This document shows positions 60,401 to 64,000 of a stretch of 64,000 bases of DNA, in pieces (the first letter of the stretch is position 1; each line of letters starts with the position of its first letter). The stretch is from assembly GCA_021234155.1 (NCBI GenBank), contig JAJEKV010000045.1, positions 9,533,105-9,597,104 on the forward strand. Direction: 5' to 3'. This stretch comes from Isoetes taiwanensis. Taxonomy: Eukaryota > Streptophyta > Lycopodiopsida > Isoetales > Isoetaceae. The translations under genes were made by a program, and so were the position numbers. The notes beneath the pieces were generated by a model. That model did not search any database. It was not told where the DNA came from and worked only from the letters and a program-made list of their open reading frames with translations.

Positions 60401-61200
60401 AGGAGTTGCTCAAATGCACATAGCACCAAGTCCTAATGGACAGGATATTTTCCATTGAAGAGAGGACATACTAAGCCATTACTTTTGCCGGCACTATGAA
60501 AAACGTCCTTGAATTACACAAGAGGACGAGCATATGTTCTGTTCCAATTTTGGAAAGTCATAATGTCCTTTACTAGTTCAAGGTTGTGCTTGAGCATTGA
60601 TGCACAAGAAACATCATTATCTACACAAATTAGTTAGCATTCCACTGCAAATATCCACAATTACTTAGCATTTTAGCATTGAAATAATGTTGCAGAGCAT
60701 GTTAAATCATTAAAGAAATTAAAACTATACAAGATGGTAGAGAAAGTTTGGTAGAAAATGGCCTAAAACTATGAGTTCGAACAAGGATGAAACACAATTG
60801 GATATATCAACGTATCATTTTCTTGTGTGATATAAAGCTCAAACCTAAAAATGATACAAATAAAATAATCCAAATCTATAGATATAGAGCTCAAACCTAA
60901 AAGTGGGTTGAAGGTCACTTACAAACAAAATAATCCAAATATATAGATCACACTCAAAATCTTGCTATTCCTTAATATTATTGCAATTCTAGCCTATCCA
61001 TGTGTTTTTTCTTTTACTCGCCCTTTCTATCCATGGATATGGAGCCTTACCAAAAGAATAATAGCGGTTAGTCCTCTTTCCCTTTCTTCTTTCTGCTTCT
61101 AAGTTTCATTTTGCTCTTTAAAACACGTCAAGTGTTTCGGCATCGACATTTGGACGTAGCATAAAATACCTTTGTGCAGACGAAATCAACTACCAAGCCT
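57420..61200. other. No firm gene; small duplications and one exon-like block
   Basis: At 59,572-59,763 a plus-strand frame ends SLLGFMLVAKRRRFSK at a strong GTAAGT donor and could be a first exon, but no partner exon was found. A tandem block of about 62 bp (aacaccaccaNNagcaa) lies at 59,007-59,125, and cttcaaataagttggcaaaa is doubled at 59,162-59,212. A duplicated block of about 70 bp with gagctcaaacctaaaa lies at about 60,835-60,955. Confidence 0.35.
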
Positions 61201-61208
61201 TAACCAAT

Positions 61209-61610
61209 TTGACCTTGCTAAAGCCTTCTGGTGTGCCTTTTGCTAGTTTTTTTTTTTGGCCCCTTTGGGGGGTTGGGGGTCCGCAATGTAGAATCTTGAA
61301 CGTAATTTCTCCCTCCCTACCTAAATTTCACTTCTCCAAACCTGCACTTGCACAAAAAACGGCGGGGATGGGACGGGAAAGCAAGGAAGACAACCCCCCT
61401 TTTGTGGATTGGAATTCTGGAACTCCTGAAGGTGTGACTATGGATGTCATGTTATATAAGGATGGTGCCAATAAAGATAATGATGGGTCACGTGGGATGA
61501 TGGAAAAAAGTGCAACAACCCATATGGAGGCAGGGATGCATAGCCATGGAGAGGGAGGGAAAGTCAAGATGCAGACAATCAACAATTCATGGCTGACATT
61601 ACAGAGCTAG
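61209..61610 (+). other. Open frame preceding the LINE, origin unclear
   Basis: A 133-codon frame with no recognised domain. Its last part overlaps the start of the LINE similarity in another frame. It may be upstream LINE sequence or chance. Confidence 0.2.
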
Positions 61611-63330
61611 AAGTCTTCAAAACAATATGATCTATGGCAACGGTTAAGCTCCCTAGTCCAGATGGTTTCCCCCGAGTTTTATATGGAATTTTGGCTTGAA
61701 CTTAAGGTGGATTTGGTGTCAACCAAGGAACTTCACCCGGCCATTTTTGCGGGCTTTATTTCCTTGATTCCTAAAGTGGACAGATCATTGTCTATAGGCG
61801 AGGTGGAGACCCATTGCTTTGACTAACACTACTTATAAGACTTTGGCTAAGATCATTGCATCTAGAATAAAACCTATATTGCATAGAGTGATTGATCATG
61901 AGCTATTTGCCTTCTTATTAGGTGGATCCATATTGGATTATTTTCTTGCAGCAAGGGAATGGGCATACTGATGTCAAAGATCTTGTCAACCAGCAGTTCT
62001 TCTGAAGTTGGACTTCAAGAGAGCATATGACTCTCGATGTTGGCAATGCTTAGAGAGGATTATGCATCGAATGGTATTCAACTCCGATAGGGGAAGGTAA
62101 TGGGCCTTAACAATCTTGATAGTACATCAGTGATCCTCAATGGGAGGCCTACAGGGCTATTTCAAATAAGGAAGGGAGAAAGACAAGGATGCCCACTAGT
62201 GCCCTATCTATTCCTCATTGTAGCTAATTTTCTGATGTGCTTGATCAAATTTGAGGTATAACTACAGAGAATTGAGGGATTGAGGCTTCTAGGCATGGCT
62301 GATGAGATGCTCACTATGCAATATGCGGACGACACCTTCTTATTTCTTAGGTATCAGAGCTTGACTAATTTTAAAGGAGTTCTTTCAAGTTTCTCTATTG
62401 CATCTGGAATTGAGCTCAATAGGAACAAATGCTCTATGTTGTGGCCGCATGAGGGACAAGTCCAGCACACTGTTTTGGCCCTTGGGCTTCATACTAAGAC
62501 AACAAAAATACAATAAAGCTTCTAGGCATTCCCCTCTCTCTTCAGGCCTCTACTCATGGGCTGTAGACCCCCATTCTGGAGAAGGTTCGGAGGAAAATAA
62601 ATCTTTGGTCATCAAAAAGGCTCTCTACAGTAGGCAGAGTGACGGTAGCCAATGCTGTGTTTGGATCCTCACATGTCTTCTACTCCTTGGTCCTTGTGAG
62701 CCCTAAGGCAGTCTATGAGAAGCTCTAGCGAATGATCAGGAAGTTCATATGGAATGGCCCTCTGAACTTGCATCCCGGGGGATTCACCTTTATCACATGA
62801 GCATATGCCACCTGCGTGCTTAAGGTGAGAAGAAACACCCCTATATACGTATGCAAAAGTGTTGGAAAAACACCCCTTCCGTGGAGAAAACACACTAGAA
62901 TGTCAGTAAGAGGAGGATTTCAACCCCTAGTATACGTACAAAAACGTCGAGAAAAAACCCCCTTCCACACACTCACTAGGTTTATACGGGTCTTCTGTGT
63001 GAATCCCTTGGGACTTGCATGGTCTGAAGTATGCAGAGACAGGAGAGATGGGGGATTGGGAATGGGATGCAAGGAGCTACTGCTGCAAGCTCAGGTCCTG
63101 GCAGCAAAAATAATCTGGAGATCTCTTATGGGGGAGCAATCACCTGTGCTTCACTTTATTCGATTTTGGCTCATCAAATGCGCACCCTTAGGCAGGCCAT
63201 CAGTTCCTATGGAGGAGGTAAGCTCTTTTTTTCTTTACTCTTTCTCTATGCCACGTAGTGTATCTTCTATTATGCGTGGTCAAGTACAAGTATCATCTCA
63301 CTTACATCCTTTGATTGAGCTTCAAGATGG
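61575..63330 (+). mobile_element. LINE (L1-type) reverse-transcriptase relic
   Basis: Plus-strand blocks in shifting frames follow the RT order: ITELEVFKTI, SPDGFP, FAGFISLIPKVDRSL, WRPIALTNTTYKTLAKIIAS, GLFQIRKGERQGCPLVPYLF, then MQYADDTFLFLRYQSLTNF with the catalytic YADD box intact, and IASGIELNRNKCSML. Downstream, DGGLGMGCKELLLQAQVLAA and KIIWRSL is the usual LINE segment after the RT. Multiple frameshifts and stops make it inactive. At about 62,820-62,990 a non-matching stretch with two related half-units interrupts the LINE. I could not fix the 5' start. Confidence 0.75.
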
Positions 63331-63339
63331 TGGGAGCCC

Positions 63340-64000
63340 TTAGAAACAGACTACAGCTTTTGTAGTACCACTGTGGGGGAAGAAGGTAGCTTTTCAACGC
63401 TCTCATGCAGTTTGTAGTATTCCTACTGCAAAAGAGGTTTGCCCTTCAAGTATATATTGGGGGTGCACTTCAAGATCTCAGGATCATTTTCTCTATTGAG
63501 CCTCACAAATGTTGCTTACCTTCTTTAAGTACTTGTAGTGGTCGAGAAGAAGGCTATGCCCTTTAGTACTGAGTGGATTAAGAGGGTGGGGGCCCAAATC
63601 TTCTTGCAATAGTGGAGAAGAGGTTGAGGATGCCTTGATATATAGTACATAAATGTTATTTTAAGTTGTCCTTTATCTTAATAACTGTTTTATGCTTCAT
63701 CTCTTTAGGTATCTGGCTCTTGAAGCCATCCTTAATAAGGTCTTGTATCATCATTTATAATATCTAGACTTCAACAAAAACAAAAATTCTTGCAAAGGAA
63801 AATAAGAGAAAACCTGCTAATATTATCTCTTTGTTAAAGAAATTAGTTACAAAATATGATGTGTTGAGAATGTTAAAGCTTCCTGGAAGCATTAAACTTA
63901 GGAAAGCTACGGCACGACAAGTGTTTCAGGATCTGGGAAATAGCCAAACCTCAGAATCAATGCAAGAACTATGTGATAATATCAGAATAAGTAGATAGGC
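63340..64000. other. No gene recognised
   Basis: Possibly the tail of the LINE, then AT-rich DNA. No poly-A or microsatellite tail marks an end. Confidence 0.3.

Overview
The window is nuclear DNA from a land plant. It is AT-rich and gene-poor, with spliced genes (GT..AG introns), plant-type families (an LPR1-like multicopper oxidase, a NIP aquaporin, alternative oxidase, PPR and receptor-kinase remnants) and many LINE, Helitron and TIR-transposon remains. The density of decayed elements suggests a large genome. A fern or another seed-free plant is my guess from the general character, not something the sequence proves. No rRNA, tRNA, CRISPR array or organellar block was seen.

Layout. 0-4 kb: a broken CD2BP2/LIN1-like splicing-factor gene (minus) with a duplicated exon, then a GC-rich PIF1-like helicase remnant. 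5.06-7.47 kb: a non-autonomous CACTA-like transposon with 12 subterminal copies of one 12-bp motif. 8.3-13.4 kb: unidentified minus-strand exons, then a four-unit tandem array (about 0.9 kb per unit) that carries exons. 15.3-16.1 kb: LINE 3' coding remnant. 17.3-18.3 kb: unidentified gene-like pieces. 20.9-23.0 kb: a GATA microsatellite, a near-perfect foldback and an 880-bp TIR element. 24.0-25.9 kb: the one convincingly intact gene, a two-exon LPR1-like multicopper oxidase (minus).

30.1-45.8 kb is the most informative part. It is a second copy of the oxidase locus (about 23.6-26.7 kb) that has been taken apart. The oxidase copy lost the middle of exon 2. Its downstream flank was hit by a 4.1-kb CACTA-like element carrying rearranged pieces of an alternative oxidase gene and a DnaJ-type zinc-finger gene. 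Its upstream flank was hit by two Helitrons lying exactly head to tail (36,167-41,340 and 41,341-45,216). The undisturbed paralogue at 26.1 kb gives the Helitron empty site. The two CACTA-like elements share end architecture but use different 12-bp subterminal motifs, which looks like a coordinated switch of transposase-binding sites.

46-64 kb holds remnants: two LINE reverse transcriptases, a possible LTR element start, a PPR gene, a receptor-kinase exon, a DUF1348/SnoaL-like exon and a NIP aquaporin lacking its first pore motif. Apart from the oxidase, most coding signals are pseudogenes or captured fragments, so the region records transposition and gene capture rather than a working pathway.
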